A stretch of DNA of 5,842 bases from Pseudomonadota bacterium (GTDB taxonomy: Bacteria; Pseudomonadota; Alphaproteobacteria; Acetobacterales; Acetobacteraceae), in contig JAJZVE010000323.1 in assembly GCA_021845835.1 (NCBI GenBank), positions 1 to 5,842 of the forward strand, given 5' to 3'. The position numbers and the translations under genes are program-made. Shown in pieces: positions 5,354 through 5,842 of the stretch. The number at the start of each line of letters is the position of its first letter. The stretch's first letter is position 1. The notes under the pieces were generated by a model. The model was given only the letters and a program-made list of their open reading frames with translations. It did not search any database and was not told the DNA's origin.

Positions 5354-5842
5354 ATGACGGCAGAATCGAAGTCGCGGACGACGCGATCGGGGATACCCCT
5401 CAAAAACTACTACGGCGCCGACGACAGGATCCCGGCGGGGCGCAACGAGGCGCCGGGACAATTTCCCTTCATGCGCGGCCGGCGCGATCAGGCGCCGCGG
5501 ACCGGAAGTTGGATCCAGCGCGAGCTGTCGGGGGAGGGGGACGCCAGGCGCTCGAATCAGCAGTTCCACGAGCTGCTGGCGCACGGGCAGACGGGGCTGG
5601 ATATCATCGGCGACGGTCCGACCGGGGCGCAACTCGATCCGGACCACCCGCTGGCGGCGAACGCCATCGGCACCCAGGGCGTCTCGGTCTGCCACAAGCA
5701 GGACTTCCTTGACCTGCTCAAGGACATCCCGCTCGACCGGATGTCGGTGTCGGCGTCGTTCCCGCCGCTGTTTTTCGTTCCCGGCCTCTGTATTGCAGCC
5801 CGCGAATACGGCTTCACCCGCGCCGGCCTGCGCGGCTCGACC
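5354..5842 (+). CDS. B12-dependent acyl-CoA mutase large subunit, N-terminal part (3' end outside window)
   Basis: 163 codons run off the window edge. They begin the TIM-barrel domain of a methylmalonyl-CoA-mutase-family protein, which rearranges the carbon skeleton of an acyl-CoA by a 5'-deoxyadenosyl radical. Family signs in order: SGIPLKNYYG (12-21), APGQFPFMRG (33-42), W53, S-N (67-68), LLAHGQTGL (74-82), D-x-P-T (87-90), D-P-D-H-P (95-99), and IPLDRMSVSAS (125-135). By memory alignment to Propionibacterium MutB, with a constant offset of 31 and no gap over this part, the substrate contacts Tyr75, Thr77, Met78, Arg82, Tyr89 and Ser114 become Arg44, Gln46, Ala47, Gly51, Leu58 and Asp83. 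The usual A-F-D-L-P-T is IIGDGPT here. So the fold is conserved but methylmalonyl-CoA is an unlikely substrate; a hydroxyacyl- or branched acyl-CoA mutase role is conceivable. The cobalamin-binding part may be a separate small subunit. It has its own putative promoter and operator upstream. Confidence 0.82.
   Translation, partial: MTAESKSRTTRSGIPLKNYYGADDRIPAGRNEAPGQFPFMRGRRDQAPRTGSWIQRELSGEGDARRSNQQFHELLAHGQTGLDIIGDGPTGAQLDPDHPLAANAIGTQGVSVCHKQDFLDLLKDIPLDRMSVSASFPPLFFVPGLCIAAREYGFTRAGLRGST

Noticed and set aside
5430..5458. Inverted repeat TCCCGGCG / CGCCGGGA with a 13-nt loop
   Set aside because: It lies within the mutase coding region, in G+C-rich codons for ordinary family residues; likely incidental.
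1..5842. CRISPR arrays, tRNA/rRNA genes, insertion sequences, attachment sites
   Set aside because: No regularly spaced repeats, cloverleaf-like or rRNA-like stretches, transposase motifs or terminal repeats were seen on reading both strands.

Overview
The window is a high-G+C bacterial segment with every credible gene on the + strand. It reads like a catabolic cluster of a proteobacterium, possibly a Rhodospirillales-type alphaproteobacterium; that placement rests only on base composition and gene style. The gene types are those of CoA-thioester degradation of an organic acid.

Layout. Positions 1-335 hold the C-terminal end of an acyl-CoA dehydrogenase. Next come a complete short-chain dehydrogenase of the MFE-2 (HSD17B4-like, 3R-hydroxyacyl-CoA dehydrogenase) type (384-1328), a complete MmgE/PrpD-family protein (1399-2787) and a complete secreted solute-binding protein of a branched-chain-amino-acid-type ABC transporter (2850-4058). 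The gaps between these genes are short (48, 70 and 62 nt) and each of the three complete genes has a visible ribosome binding site, so they are probably co-transcribed.

The stretch 4059-5242 is disturbed. After two small hairpins (4087-4103 and 4120-4145) there is a 35-codon piece that looks like the active-site region of a thiolase (4149-4253). It is fused in frame to a zinc-less medium-chain (quinone-oxidoreductase-type) dehydrogenase, and that dehydrogenase is broken by an apparent one-base deletion near 4425-4427. This is either real gene decay and recombination or a sequencing/assembly fault.

Positions 5243-5353 form a short A+T-rich regulatory gap. It carries a possible promoter and a perfect TACCAA-N4-TTGGTA palindrome overlapping the -10 region, as expected for a TetR-like repressor site. 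Downstream, from 5354 to the end of the window, is the N-terminus of a B12-dependent acyl-CoA mutase large subunit (methylmalonyl-CoA mutase family). Its fold-defining motifs align without gaps to methylmalonyl-CoA mutase, but the residues that contact the substrate are nearly all changed, so it probably acts on another acyl-CoA.

Taken together (inference): a carboxylic acid is captured by the binding protein, activated elsewhere, and processed by dehydrogenation, hydroxyacyl oxidation and thiolysis. A B12 mutase handles a branched or rearranged carbon skeleton, and the MmgE/PrpD protein performs a dehydratase- or decarboxylase-like step. The substrate cannot be named from this sequence.
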